From Pichia kudriavzevii (lineage: Eukaryota; Ascomycota; Pichiomycetes; Pichiales; Pichiaceae), in NCBI RefSeq assembly GCF_003054445.1, contig NC_042508.1, positions 310,001 through 374,000 of the forward strand: a stretch of 64,000 bases of DNA, given 5' to 3'. Position numbers and translations under genes: made by a program. Shown here piece by piece: positions 1 to 9,959 of this stretch (positions within the stretch are counted from its first letter, which is position 1; every line of letters starts with the position of its first letter). The notes under the pieces are model-generated. The model saw only the letters and a program-made list of their open reading frames with translations. It did not search any database and was not told the DNA's origin.

Positions 1-29
1 GCAAAGTTACTTTATGTTATCTCCACAAA

Positions 30-773
30 TTACGTTTCCAGTATGTTTGATAATTTCAAAGCTTCTTCCTTGATATTGTTCTTCGCCAATTCCAATTCTA
101 TCTTTTTCGTTTCGGTTGCACTCTTGATGAACTCTGAGGTTTCTCGCAAGGAGGTAACACGGTTTTGTACTGTATGCATTATTTCCCTAGAATGTAATTG
201 TTGCATCTTTGGTTGATTGATATCGACTGGTTTATCGGTATCTACCCCATATATTTTTTCACGGTTTGCCTTAACATGGGCTTTTGTGTACGTTAATAAA
301 TTTTGATATGAATCTATAAGAGATTCGTATTGACTTGACAATTTCATTTCCCTGTGCAACAAATTAAGGAGTAATTCTCTTTCATTTTCTTTTCCATTTC
401 TCTCCTTTTCCGGTGTCTCTACGCCTTCGATACCTGCCATGCTCCCCTTACCACTATCTTGTAAATCCTGTAATAAATCGAGGTCTTCTTCTTTGTGTTC
501 TTCTTCGTTCCAAGAAACTGTCATCTTGTCGACAGAAACAGACAGGGTTCGCTTAGACCATTGATCAATATCTAAGCCAGACTTAAGTGACAATTCAGAA
601 AGGTTGTTCTTTAACGTTTCGATGCTAGTGTTTTCATCATCTAGTTCCTGAAAGAGTCGATTTAACAGTCGATGTTTCTCCTTTTGTGTAAACTCTTTAA
701 CATTCAATCTTGGATGTATTGGCTGTATCTCAACAGAGTCTTTATTACTCGAAGTTGAACCAGTTTGTGACAT
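30..773 (-). CDS. Coiled-coil protein of unknown function
   Basis: A 247-residue ORF with an ATG start at 773. I do not recognise the family. The first 25 residues are Ser/Thr/Asn-rich, residues 25-75 contain a charged predicted helix, and about 85-130 is strongly acidic and Glu/Lys-rich. Residues 130-247 form one long heptad-like helix (many Leu, Glu, Lys) with a short break around the DTDKPVDINQP segment. There is no signal peptide, membrane segment or catalytic motif. The composition suits a small structural or adaptor subunit, for example of a kinetochore, spindle or autophagy complex, but nothing in the sequence decides between these. It is transcribed in the same direction as NOP58, whose stop lies 358 bp upstream of its ATG. 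Confidence 0.7.
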   Translation of the reverse strand: MSQTGSTSSNKDSVEIQPIHPRLNVKEFTQKEKHRLLNRLFQELDDENTSIETLKNNLSELSLKSGLDIDQWSKRTLSVSVDKMTVSWNEEEHKEEDLDLLQDLQDSGKGSMAGIEGVETPEKERNGKENERELLLNLLHREMKLSSQYESLIDSYQNLLTYTKAHVKANREKIYGVDTDKPVDINQPKMQQLHSREIMHTVQNRVTSLRETSEFIKSATETKKIELELAKNNIKEEALKLSNILET

Positions 774-1131
774 TCTCTCTCCAATAAGTATTTGCCAATT
801 GTGCCCACACTGAGAGTTGTACTGATTTTGTTAGCAAGTCATAAAGAAGTTTCTTGATTTTACCTGACGCGGCCTTGATCAAATTGATATATAAGGTGGT
901 TATGCCAAACGATAATATTTTTTTATTAAAAACAGAACTGTATATAGTAATGAAGGTGTTCTAAGACACGGTTATATATGACAATATAAATATATATTAG
1001 AAGTGAGTGTCACTAACAACAACACATTTTAGGGATTGTAGAATGTAGGTTATCAACAGAGAGAATTATAGGAGAATTTGTAGTAAAGAAAATCGGCTAG
1101 CTTTTAGACAGGGGATGAACATTCAATTGGT
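774..1131. other. Intergenic: NOP58 3' end and promoter of the coiled-coil gene
   Basis: This A/T-rich spacer contains T-runs and TATATA-like stretches around 973-1000 (ATATAAATATATAT). They could serve as the NOP58 polyadenylation signal or as a TATA element. No ORF or RNA gene was recognised. Confidence 0.5.
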
Positions 1132-2703
1132 TTATTTCTTGTCCTTCTTTTCCTTTTTCTCTTTCTTTTCCTTCTTTTCCTTCTTTTCCTTTTTGTCTTT
1201 CTTTTCCTTCTTTTCCTTCTTTTCCTTCTTTTCCTTTTTGTCCTTCTTTTCCTTTTTGTCCTTCTTCTCCTTCTTTTCTTTCTTCTCCTTCTTTGCCTTC
1301 TTGACTTCCTTTTCTTCTTCTTCCTCGTCATCAGAGTCTTCATCATCAGAATCTTCTTCTCTCTTTCTCTTCTTTTCTACTTTCTCCTCAGCGGAAGGAG
1401 CAGTTGCATCGGCATCGACATTGTAAGCTCTAGCTTCGGTGATCTCAACCTTCTTCATGTCCTTTTGAACCCTCGGAGTGGATCTTAAGTCTCTACCTTC
1501 TAAAGCGCTCAATCTGTTTTCCACCTTTGCTCTGACCTCTAATCCGTAGTCACCAGAATCATCTCTTTCTTCTGCTAGAGCATCATAACGTAGAGCAACA
1601 GCAGCCTTTGCAGCTAACACACGAGCAATTTTACCCTTGTTCTTACCAGTTGCTTGACCAACTAATGAAGCATGGTAGATAAGACCATATTTCGGCGTAT
1701 CGTGTTTAGTTTTTAGGGCTCTGAACAATGCCTTTTCAGCACCCAAGATTTGGACAGTTGAAGCTGGAGCTTTTGCCAAAGAGGTTAAAGAACCTGCATG
1801 TGCAATCAATCTTGCACCAACTAGTTCACCTACAAGGGCAGTTAAGTTTGGAGCAATTGCCTTCATTCTAGCAGACAAATAGTTGGATAATTGTTCTCTG
1901 TATTGAGAGAATTCAATGATTTGATCAGCTAATAATCTAATGTTCAACAAATCGTCATCTGTAATTTCAGTACCCATTGAAACCTCTGCCGCTGCCTTAA
2001 CCTGTTGTTCAACTTCCTCAGGTAAGATGTCGGAGAAATCAGTTGATTCACAGTTGGAACGTACACCCATCTTCTTGATGATCTTGGCAAATGCAACAGA
2101 ATCGACAACAATTTTTGCCAATTCTGGGAAATGCCAACCGTACCATTCTTTACATCTCATTGCATAAGTGTTTAATTCCTTATCTAAATCGTCCAACAAT
2201 GCAATAGCTTGGATAATCATGACATCAACTTTATCTGGAGAGAACTTTAATTTGAATCTACCAATTGAGTGAGCTAAACCCAACGACATTGTTGATAGGT
2301 CCTTATCGGACATACCTGGTAATAATTCTGGCAAGTACTCTCTAACTGCTCTGAAAATGTCCAAGCTAGCAGCATCGGAAACAACAGAGTAACTCAAGCC
2401 CAGTTTATTAATGGAATTTGCCAACTTGGTATCATCAACAATCAAGGTTGTCTTTTTATCCGGCTTTGCACCTTCCAGTAACTTTTTTAGTTGGTCGGAG
2501 ACTTTACCGTCATTAATAAAGTTAGCCTCCTCTAATGCATTAGTTGCATTTGCAAATTTAGAGAATGCTTTAATCTTGAATTGAGATAGAACTTTTTCAG
2601 CAGAATTAAGATCGGTTGCCAAAGTCGAAGACTTATAAATCTTCTTGTCAGAAGCCTTGAGGAGGGCGTAACCTGCAGCAGTTTCAGTCAAGACGTAAGA
2701 CAT
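1132..2703 (-). CDS. NOP58: Nop58/Nop5, core protein of box C/D snoRNPs
   Basis: Nop58 pairs with Nop56, Snu13 and the methyltransferase Nop1 in nucleolar box C/D snoRNPs, which direct rRNA 2'-O-methylation and pre-rRNA cleavage. The 523-residue product starts [14 protein letters not shown], typical of the NOP5 N-terminal domain. It continues through the NOSIC coiled-coil region and the Nop RNA-binding domain (about 245-400), including the [13 protein letters not shown] and [12 protein letters not shown] segments. After an acidic [13 protein letters not shown] stretch the protein ends in about 60 residues of KKE/KKD repeats, as in other yeast Nop58 proteins. Length is close to S. cerevisiae Nop58 (511 residues, from memory). 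The ATG at 2703 matches the family N-terminus. Confidence 0.97.
   Translation of the reverse strand: MSYVLTETAAGYALLKASDKKIYKSSTLATDLNSAEKVLSQFKIKAFSKFANATNALEEANFINDGKVSDQLKKLLEGAKPDKKTTLIVDDTKLANSINKLGLSYSVVSDAASLDIFRAVREYLPELLPGMSDKDLSTMSLGLAHSIGRFKLKFSPDKVDVMIIQAIALLDDLDKELNTYAMRCKEWYGWHFPELAKIVVDSVAFAKIIKKMGVRSNCESTDFSDILPEEVEQQVKAAAEVSMGTEITDDDLLNIRLLADQIIEFSQYREQLSNYLSARMKAIAPNLTALVGELVGARLIAHAGSLTSLAKAPASTVQILGAEKALFRALKTKHDTPKYGLIYHASLVGQATGKNKGKIARVLAAKAAVALRYDALAEERDDSGDYGLEVRAKVENRLSALEGRDLRSTPRVQKDMKKVEITEARAYNVDADATAPSAEEKVEKKRKREEDSDDEDSDDEEEEEKEVKKAKKEKKEKKEKKDKKEKKDKKEKKEKKEKKEKKDKKEKKEKKEKKEKKEKKDKK
1138..1300 (-). repeat. Minisatellite encoding the KKE/KKD tail of Nop58
   Basis: On the + strand this is an array of CTTCTTTTC / CTTTTTGTC-type 9-bp units, which read as Lys-Lys-Glu or Lys-Lys-Asp on the coding strand. 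The unit length is a multiple of three, so copy-number change keeps the frame. The array also produces long artificial ORFs (Phe/Ser-rich on +, Arg/Lys-rich on -) that should not be annotated. Confidence 0.9.
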
Positions 2704-3089
2704 AGTGGTGTGGCTGTGTGTTAGTTGATGGAAACCGTACTAATCCAAAGACTTTAGTAACTTCCAAGAGGTATTGAAAGGAAGGTTCTGATTTTCCATT
2801 TTGCAAACATCCAACTGAAGGAAAAAATTTTTTTTTCCACATTTTCTCTTTCTCTTTTAGCGAGCAAAGCAAAAAAAAACGTAAAAGAAAAAAATCTTTC
2901 TTTTTCTCTTCTTCCCTTCTGCTATTTTTTTCTTGGTTGATAATTTACAGGTGTTACAAAAAAAAAAAAAACACTTATCGTCGCGTCAATAATAGAGAAA
3001 GCTGGCTTAAATTGTCCAAGTGTACCATTACATACAAGGTAGCAAGCAAGAAATGGATAGTAAGTAAGAAAGAACAGATTATTGGAACA
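2704..3089. other. NOP58 promoter and downstream gene's 5'-distal spacer
   Basis: This region lies between the NOP58 start and the stop of the next minus-strand gene. It contains long A-runs and T-runs (2828-2960), which are common nucleosome-poor yeast promoter elements. A CGCGTC-containing segment sits near 2983. No gene was recognised. Confidence 0.5.
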
Positions 3090-5306
3090 TCACTTTCTGT
3101 ACTTGAGGGCATTACTACGCCTCCAAATATTGTCACCACAAGCGGTGTTCTCCTCGAATTCCTCTTCTAGTTTAATGTTGTCAATAGCCACGGCTTCGCC
3201 CATTTTTAGTCTATATACACGTTCGTTAGCATCAATGGCATCTCTAACTGGCGTCAACTGGAACCCTATACTTCGTGCCTGTCTGTGGATAGTCTTAATT
3301 ATGTCTATCAGCATAGAGGTCTGGACTAGGTGTCTGTTGGATTTCATGGATGATGACCGGATTTCCGTGAGTTCTTCATACACCCAGCGAGTTACCTCAA
3401 CGTATTGTTTTTCTGCCTCTGGCAAATCATCGCTTTGTAGTTGCTTGGCACGTTTCAAATAGGAATCATTGCGTTGATAGATGTCTCTCAATATCAGGAG
3501 CCTCACATTATCGTTTAATTTCAGTCTGACATCTTGGAACTTTTGCATAAATGGGTTGTTGCGGAAACCATAATCCCCAACTTTACAGAAATATATCACG
3601 TCAGATGGATTCCTTCTGGTTGTGAAGATCTTGCAGTTTTTGTAGACCTCCTGCGCTATGTTCAAGGGATACTTCCTGATTATGTATTTGAAATACGACA
3701 TGTAAAAATAGTTCCAGTAAATGACATCTTCAAATGGGCTACATTGTATAGCATATTGATAGATTTGGTCTATGCGTTTGAAGTCCAGAGATACACGTTT
3801 CATTTGGTTGATCATATAATCCAAATATGTTATCAGGGCATACTTGTTTAACTTTCTATTTTTCAAATCGTTATTATGTTCAATCATCTTCCAGACACTG
3901 TCCAGTTTATCTTTTACTTGATCAGTCTTATTTCCGCCGTTGTATAGCATACACCGAATAACCTCGTTGAAATCTAAGTTTGTGATGCCAATCAGTTTGT
4001 CCTTTAAGTATTCTATGATTTCAAGCGACTTTTGTTTTCTACCTAAACGGAGATTATATGCCAAAAATGCACGTGCCTGTGCAGGTGTAAACTTATCTCC
4101 GGTAGCTAGAATACTCAAGTCACCTCCTTGGCCAAATAGTTTACTGAGATCGGAATTGGAGTCGTACCTCGAGCCAACAATAGTACCCAGTGATTCATTC
4201 TTTGTACGAGCACAATGGTAAATAATGGATGTCATTAGTTCGGGACACACTTTTACTGAATCAAGTGGTAAGTCATATATTATTTCATCGATTAGCTTCC
4301 TGTACCTTCTATTCTTTGAGAATGTTGTAATCATTTTAGCAAGAGTTTGATAATAGTAAAAGTTATTAGACAAATCGTTCGTTTCAGAGTTGATGACTGC
4401 ATTATAGATTTTATTGTGAAATGGTTTAATTATTAACCATATCTTGTAGACAATAACAGGATCATTGTTCATACACCTTTCTTGTATAACATGGTAACAA
4501 AACTGAAGATACTTGGACAGCAGCTGCCTATTCAACAACTCGGTGATATCAATATCCTTGTCTTCTTGCTCGTTCCCCGTATAATATGAGAGTGTATCAG
4601 ACACCTTTGACGTTAGGACTGATCCAAACACACGTATAAGATTCTCTATAGTGGCATTAGGGTATAGAAAGTTAGAAGATACTATCTCAAATGGTTCCTG
4701 CAGTTGAAAGGAAAGATCGGGTCTCAGTGTCATGTAAGCTTTATCTATTATCATCTTTACCTGTTCACTGCTGAATAGGTAGTTTGTCATATCTGAAAGT
4801 TCGAGAATTCGATCTATATCTTGGACGTTCTTACTTTGAGAACGGTGGACACTCAGTAAGTCGATTACCAGCAATATATTAACAGCATTTAGCATTGAAT
4901 CAATTCCTTGTTGGGCACAACACCTCAGTATCAGATAAGCAACACCGCCCATATTCATACTCAAAGAAAATTGAAATATTATCTTCATCCATCCTTCAAT
5001 GTCATTAATCCCTTCAAGTTGCAAAGGTTTTCGTTCCGTAAAGTCTTGCTTGTACTCGGCTGGTTCACTTAAAGATTGTCTTAGATTTTCAAAAAAAAGA
5101 TTGTCAAGTTTCTGTTTGTGTTCACAAGCATGACACAAAGTACTAGCCACATTCTTGATGAATAAGGGTGTGCCCATATGTCGATGCAATTGAGAGATCG
5201 TATCGCAACTATTTAATTCCGCCAGAGGTAGTGACTTCATACTATCCCCTGTGTATGACATCCGCCTCACATGGCAAAGCATGCGTTTTCGTATAAATAA
5301 ACGCAT
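3090..5306 (-). CDS. Probable mitochondrial RNA-processing or translation factor
   Basis: A 738-residue protein when started at the ATG at 5306. An in-frame GTG lies further upstream, but the ATG product begins MRLFIRKRMLCHVRR, an arginine-rich, acid-free N-terminus typical of a mitochondrial targeting signal. The body is helical and resembles the fast-evolving PPR/RNA-binding organelle factors of yeasts (Pet111, Aep, Atp22, Mne1 type): repeated helical pairs with Tyr/Leu/Lys-rich spacing and no catalytic motif. I cannot assign it to one ortholog. A role in expression or splicing of a mitochondrial transcript is an inference from targeting and general character only. It is divergent from NUC1 across an 841-bp spacer. 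Confidence 0.7.
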   Translation of the reverse strand: MRLFIRKRMLCHVRRMSYTGDSMKSLPLAELNSCDTISQLHRHMGTPLFIKNVASTLCHACEHKQKLDNLFFENLRQSLSEPAEYKQDFTERKPLQLEGINDIEGWMKIIFQFSLSMNMGGVAYLILRCCAQQGIDSMLNAVNILLVIDLLSVHRSQSKNVQDIDRILELSDMTNYLFSSEQVKMIIDKAYMTLRPDLSFQLQEPFEIVSSNFLYPNATIENLIRVFGSVLTSKVSDTLSYYTGNEQEDKDIDITELLNRQLLSKYLQFCYHVIQERCMNNDPVIVYKIWLIIKPFHNKIYNAVINSETNDLSNNFYYYQTLAKMITTFSKNRRYRKLIDEIIYDLPLDSVKVCPELMTSIIYHCARTKNESLGTIVGSRYDSNSDLSKLFGQGGDLSILATGDKFTPAQARAFLAYNLRLGRKQKSLEIIEYLKDKLIGITNLDFNEVIRCMLYNGGNKTDQVKDKLDSVWKMIEHNNDLKNRKLNKYALITYLDYMINQMKRVSLDFKRIDQIYQYAIQCSPFEDVIYWNYFYMSYFKYIIRKYPLNIAQEVYKNCKIFTTRRNPSDVIYFCKVGDYGFRNNPFMQKFQDVRLKLNDNVRLLILRDIYQRNDSYLKRAKQLQSDDLPEAEKQYVEVTRWVYEELTEIRSSSMKSNRHLVQTSMLIDIIKTIHRQARSIGFQLTPVRDAIDANERVYRLKMGEAVAIDNIKLEEEFEENTACGDNIWRRSNALKYRK

Positions 5307-6147
5307 GACTGCTGCTTGATGATGCACTACTAGCTTCTTGTTCTTTTCATCAACTAAGGTGTTCTAGTAGTTTACGTAACTAGTGAAATTTCTAATTTCC
5401 ATTTTCATGCGATTACCAAAAAAAAAAAGACTAAAATTCACTTCCACTGGATAAACACATAAGTTGAGGTTATAATCACCATTGGAATGGCTAGTTCGAG
5501 AGGTTTATTTTGACGACACATGCTACAGGCGTATAAAAATGAAATGGTGGTTATCAACCTCATCATAAAATATTGTAGCCAATATACTCGAGGTGAAATT
5601 GTCAACGTAATTGATACCCCGATAAAATGGGAACCTTCCAACTCACTACAATAAATTCTGCTGAATTGACGTATCACTGTTATACTATCCAAGTATTAAA
5701 ACTCATTTTATTTTTTTCTTTTTGAAAGCAAAAACGAAAAAGAAAGGAACACTACCTGGTGATTATTATGATACGTAGTGTTCCTGTGTTGAATTTGGAA
5801 GTCATGGACAAAGGGAAAACCCTTATTTCAACAGTTCGGAGCATGTTCCTATTCACCGAGAGTTCATTGACACGGAAGATTCTTTGTAAACTCCCACCGG
5901 ATATAACCTTGTTTATCCATTCCACAGTACGGTCCAATGAAAACGTCAACTCGTTCAATAAATCACTCAAAAAAAAACACTTTGATCCGAATTGCTTCCT
6001 ATAAAAAAACTGTAAACAAAAAAAAACTGTAAATCCTTCAGATTTAATTTTTTTTTTTCAATAAACGTTTTACGAATGAATCAAAGGAGTTTTATTAGAA
6101 TAACGGTTGTATTTATCCTTCGTTAGGCATCAATTCATCCAATATCT
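5307..6147. other. Divergent promoter between the mitochondrial factor and NUC1
   Basis: Two short open frames on the minus strand (5438-5692 and 5752-5970) start only at TTG. The first contains a hydrophobic stretch, and its longest ATG-started part is 43 residues (MMRLITTISF onward). I found no splice signals that would join them to a longer gene. A/T tracts occur at 5418-5430, 5705-5720, 5970-6060. Treated as non-coding, with a small spliced gene not excluded. Confidence 0.45.
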
Positions 6148-7134
6148 ATGTTAAAACAATCATTAACTGTTCCAGCACTCGGGCTATCTAGTGCAGCTCT
6201 CTTTTTTTGGGGATCATCATCATCCACCTCAACGCCAGCCCCATCTGCACCTGCTCCTGCGGGAATGCCAGCAGGATTGCCAGTAGGAACACCTAACAAC
6301 GGTAAAGGCACTGATGTCAACGCTTCGAATACAAGTGACATCAATCCTGCGGCGTTTTTTAAGTATGGATTTCCTGGTCCTGTCCACGATATGAGCACAC
6401 ATGCTGAATTTCTCACTGTCTACGACAGACAAACTAGAAATCCCTATTATGTTGTTGAACATATAACACCTCAATCGATTGCAAAGAATGGAAGTAATGG
6501 AGACCGTAAGAACTCTGTCTTCAAGGAAGATGAAAGCATACCTGAGAAATTCCGTGCTAGATTGAGAGACTATTTCAGATCAGGTTACGATCGTGGTCAT
6601 CAAGCACCTGCAGCAAACGCTAAGTTTTCACAGGAAGCAATGGACGAGACTTTCTATTTAACCAACATGGCACCACAAGTAGGTGCTGGATTCAACCGGG
6701 ACTACTGGGCGCATTTTGAAGACTTCTGTAGAAGATTGACAAACGATTACAATTCTGTTCGAATTGTCACAGGACCACTCTATCTGCCAAAAAAATGTGA
6801 TGATGGTAAGTATAGAGTCTCTTACGAAGTTATTGGCAACCCTCCAAACATTGCAGTTCCAACCCATTTTTTCAAGTTGATTGTTGCAGAGCAATCCAAA
6901 AAAAAAAGCGTCGGTAATGAAGATCTAGCGGTTGCTGCATTTGTCATGCCAAATGACGTGATTTCGAACGAGACACCATTGACCAGTTTCCAAGTACCAA
7001 TTGAATCGTTAGAGAAATCAAGTGGCTTGGAGTTCTTGAAGACTGTTGACAATCGGAAAAAAAAAGAGTTGTGTAGAGAAGTCAAGTGTGAAATCATTGT
7101 CAGAGAGTTCAACAACGCATTACCAAAAAAATAG
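6148..7134 (+). CDS. NUC1: Mitochondrial endonuclease G-type nuclease
   Basis: Nuc1 is the yeast EndoG homolog, a sugar-non-specific DNA/RNA endonuclease of the mitochondrial inner membrane that can move to the nucleus during cell death. The 328-residue product matches the family length. Residues 1-22 form an N-terminal targeting and membrane-anchor region, followed by a Ser/Pro/Ala-rich linker (about 24-50). The DNA/RNA non-specific endonuclease domain then covers the rest. The catalytic signature DRGH lies at 148-151, with the general-base histidine at 151, followed by QAPAANAKFS. The downstream TNMAPQ and FNRDYW segments carry the metal-ligand Asn region. The gene is convergent with the ECM25-like gene, the two stops being only 43 bp apart. 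Confidence 0.95.
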   Translation: MLKQSLTVPALGLSSAALFFWGSSSSTSTPAPSAPAPAGMPAGLPVGTPNNGKGTDVNASNTSDINPAAFFKYGFPGPVHDMSTHAEFLTVYDRQTRNPYYVVEHITPQSIAKNGSNGDRKNSVFKEDESIPEKFRARLRDYFRSGYDRGHQAPAANAKFSQEAMDETFYLTNMAPQVGAGFNRDYWAHFEDFCRRLTNDYNSVRIVTGPLYLPKKCDDGKYRVSYEVIGNPPNIAVPTHFFKLIVAEQSKKKSVGNEDLAVAAFVMPNDVISNETPLTSFQVPIESLEKSSGLEFLKTVDNRKKKELCREVKCEIIVREFNNALPKK

Positions 7135-7177
7135 ATATACAAAAGTTTATAAATCTGTAAATACAAACCACTCTGAA

Positions 7178-8953
7178 TCATTGCATATATTTTTCCTCAT
7201 ATAGACGTGCCAAACGACTGACTTTCCGTTCACCACGACGCACGCCACGTTCTACCTCAATTGCCTGTTCCCTCTTCAATAATTCAGCCTTCCGGGCAGC
7301 TTCTGCTTGGAGTTGGACAGCTAGATCTTTCTCTGTGTATTTCCGTAAATTGGTATTCTTAACAACACTTGTGCCATGCATTGGAGAAGCCAGTGTTTGA
7401 GTTGCTGGTAAGGGGGTCAGCAGATCATTCATTACATCGCCGTTTGTTGATTTCTTTGGTGTTTTGTATAGATCGATATCGTTCAATCCCAAGCTTTCCA
7501 CACTAGCGGCGACTTTGTCAATCTCAGACTCCATTGAATCGGATAATTTTGTATTTCTAGGCATTGGGGGTGTTGCTTCCGGGAAGGGGGTTGGCGTTGG
7601 TGGCGCCGATATATCCTTCACTGTTTTCGATAGTTTTACAGGGGAACCTGGCTCCTTAATGGTAGGTGGATGAATCAAATTAGATTCATTTTCTCGTCCC
7701 AGTTGTTTGTCCTTGAATATTTCAAAAGCCAAGAAATCTTCCATACTTATGTGGTTGTTGAAATCGTCCAACCTATACTGTGTTCCTAAGATTGACAAGT
7801 TGTCAAATTCTTCCATAACATAACGTATCAACTTGAATAAGTTATCAAACCCAATATCATCGTCATCTTGAGACGTCAAATCTTCCTCGTTATCGGTATA
7901 TAGAATCTTGGTAAATGATAGAATCAACCTTAAGGATTGTCTGTCCTTTGATTTGGATACATTTTTCGCATTTGGTTCCAATATCAAGGTTTCCCTTTGT
8001 AATTTATTCAGCAGGAATTTGAACAATTTAAATATCTTGACGAGAATGTAAGAATTGTCATAACATTCCATATGTTGAAACTGAGATTTATCCAGCAGCT
8101 GGTGTGTATGAGTCAATATATCATTAAAGAACTTATTGACTGATTTGCACTTTTTGAAATTGACATTAGTATCAATAAGTAGCTGTGCAGGTATCAATGG
8201 GTTATTAGAATTGGACAATTTCAAAATGAATTTGATTATAATCATATAATGTTCCAAGAAGGAGTATTCACTCAATATAACTTTTTGATCTCTTTTCAGA
8301 CATTCACTTAAAATGTCAATTGATATTTTCGTTTGATTATCTAGAGCAGAGCATTGAATGATTGTTGTCCAATCAGAGGCCGTCAATTGTATATCTAAAG
8401 AAGGGTTTGACAAATATGCCACAAGATTATTGTATATTCTCTGGAATTGAGTGAGGGGTAGTTTGTTGGAGGTGTACATGGATAACGGCTGTCCATACAA
8501 GGGGTCGAAATGGCGGTTTATAATGATCCTTTGATTCTTATATTGGATTTTATCAATAAGATACGTATGCAAAGATATCGGTAGCTTTGTTATATCGACA
8601 AATTTGGCCAGGGAAGATATGTTTTCGCAATTAACGATTGTAGGTTTAGGTGATGAAGGGTTTATGGTCAACTTCGTAAGCACGTCCGCAATGCCTTTGA
8701 TTAGCCAATTCCCATGAACAAGGTATATTTTGCGCAGATAGGGGGATTTGATGAACCTCAAGAGATCGATCTGTTTGACACCATTTGTAAAGATAATCAG
8801 CGTATGTGGTGTTTCTGGGTAGATATTAAGAACGGCGTCCAAGAAACACGGGTCGTCATTTTGGGGGAAAAACGTGGTATCTAGTACATACAATGGCAGA
8901 GAGCTCTCTGGATCTAGCACAGTTGTCCGGTAGTAGCTCCTGTCTATGGACAT
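7178..8953 (-). CDS. ECM25: Ecm25-like protein (CRAL-TRIO/RhoGAP-like N-terminus)
   Basis: The 591-residue product starts at the ATG at 8953; an in-frame GTG six codons upstream is less likely. The N-terminal ~200 residues (LYVLDTTFFPQND, TLIIFTNGVKQIDLLRFI) resemble the lipid-binding-like module of S. cerevisiae Ecm25, which is linked to cell-wall organisation and secretory-vesicle turnover. A helical RhoGAP-like middle follows (about 180-330). The C-terminal 200 residues are Pro/Ser/Thr-rich with PPTPTPFPEATPPMP, a plausible SH3-binding site. The protein ends in a charged helix (about 540-591). Length is very close to S. cerevisiae Ecm25 (599, from memory), and NUC1 and ECM25 lie near each other on S. 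cerevisiae chromosome X, which supports the call. Confidence 0.7.
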   Translation of the reverse strand: MSIDRSYYRTTVLDPESSLPLYVLDTTFFPQNDDPCFLDAVLNIYPETPHTLIIFTNGVKQIDLLRFIKSPYLRKIYLVHGNWLIKGIADVLTKLTINPSSPKPTIVNCENISSLAKFVDITKLPISLHTYLIDKIQYKNQRIIINRHFDPLYGQPLSMYTSNKLPLTQFQRIYNNLVAYLSNPSLDIQLTASDWTTIIQCSALDNQTKISIDILSECLKRDQKVILSEYSFLEHYMIIIKFILKLSNSNNPLIPAQLLIDTNVNFKKCKSVNKFFNDILTHTHQLLDKSQFQHMECYDNSYILVKIFKLFKFLLNKLQRETLILEPNAKNVSKSKDRQSLRLILSFTKILYTDNEEDLTSQDDDDIGFDNLFKLIRYVMEEFDNLSILGTQYRLDDFNNHISMEDFLAFEIFKDKQLGRENESNLIHPPTIKEPGSPVKLSKTVKDISAPPTPTPFPEATPPMPRNTKLSDSMESEIDKVAASVESLGLNDIDLYKTPKKSTNGDVMNDLLTPLPATQTLASPMHGTSVVKNTNLRKYTEKDLAVQLQAEAARKAELLKREQAIEVERGVRRGERKVSRLARLYEEKYMQ

Positions 8954-9959
8954 CACTTGCTGGATGTACACTTGTTCTCTCTAGTATGCCAATTATTTGG
9001 GGTAACCAAGGTACGTTCCGAAAAGTAAACCTCTCTCTCTCTGTCTCTCTGTCTCTCTCTGTCTCTGTCGCTGTCTCTCTCTCTCAGCTCCTCTTTCTTT
9101 TTTTCCTAATCTCGTTTTCCCTATTTCTCCAACCTGACTTCCTCAAAATTTACAATCGCTAAATCGAGATCACGTGTAATTTCCAATTCTTCTCCAATTT
9201 AAGTAGAAAGAGCGGGCGACGCGTCGATTGCGGCTGTATTTGTCTTTGTTTATATTTGAATAAGGAAGACGAAGAAAAACACGAGTTCGCGAAAAGCCGA
9301 AAATATAATTCCGCCGAGCCCAAGAGATGGCGTTAAAGAAATCGAACAATTGCAAAGCCCCATATCGGATCAATCAGGTTTCCCAAAGGGGCAGTTTTGT
9401 CCCCAACAGCAAAAGACCGGAGTTGAACTCAGAGTATGCCAAGAGTGAAAAAAAAAAAAGAAAAAATGAGAGAAGACAACGGGGAGACTGAAAACATGAA
9501 TGGAAACGGAAATGGAAACGGAAACGGTATATGAACAAAGACGAATTTGTAGGGTGTCTGGAGGTGAAGTTATCTCAGACAAGAGAGGCACTAAGACGGG
9601 AGTAGTGGTGAGGGGGTAGGGGTAAAGCACTCACTGCATGTGTATTTTCGTTATCTGCGTGACTTTATTGATAATGACATAAGTAAAGAGAGAAAAGTGT
9701 GAAACAAACTGTAGAAAAATGTAGAAAAATGGAGAAAAGTATATAAAGTAAGGGTGAGAAATGGTAAAAACAAGTTAGACGATACAACAGCCTCTACGGG
9801 AGGGGGGAGAGGAGGGGAGGAGTTGTGTTTCTTATAGTGTCGCCTATTGAGGAGAAAGGTAGAGTCAGTAGGCACGAGTAGAGGGAAGGGGGTCGTTCCC
9901 TCAACAGGCGGGATCGTGCTTTACAAGGGCCTCTTCTCTCTGTTCTGCGAAATGGCAAT
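8954..9959. other. ECM25-like promoter and OLE1 3' region
   Basis: About 1 kb without a supported gene. It holds a CT-rich simple repeat (9031-9096), a CACGTG E-box at about 9172, CGACGCGTCG at about 9217, a GGAAAC/GGAAAT hexamer run (9501-9527) and a G-rich tract (9798-9820, runs of 3, 6 and 4 G). Short frames here are low-complexity artefacts. Confidence 0.6.
9031..9096. repeat. CT-rich microsatellite (CTCT/GTCTCT units)
   Basis: This is an imperfect (CT)n array broken by G at quasi-regular intervals, just upstream of the ECM25-like start codon. On the gene's coding strand it is a GA-rich tract, a common yeast promoter element. Confidence 0.9.

Noticed and set aside
1104-1426. Arg/Lys-rich and Phe/Ser-rich ORFs opposite or overlapping the NOP58 tail
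   Set aside because: They are frame shadows of the KKE/KKD minisatellite and have no independent protein signal.
5438-5970. Two short minus-strand ORFs with a hydrophobic segment, possibly a small spliced gene
   Set aside because: They start only at TTG, and I found no GTATGT or TACTAAC that would join them; no family recognised.
9031-9162. Ser/Leu/Val-rich ORF over the CT repeat
   Set aside because: A product of the CT microsatellite only; no conserved sequence.
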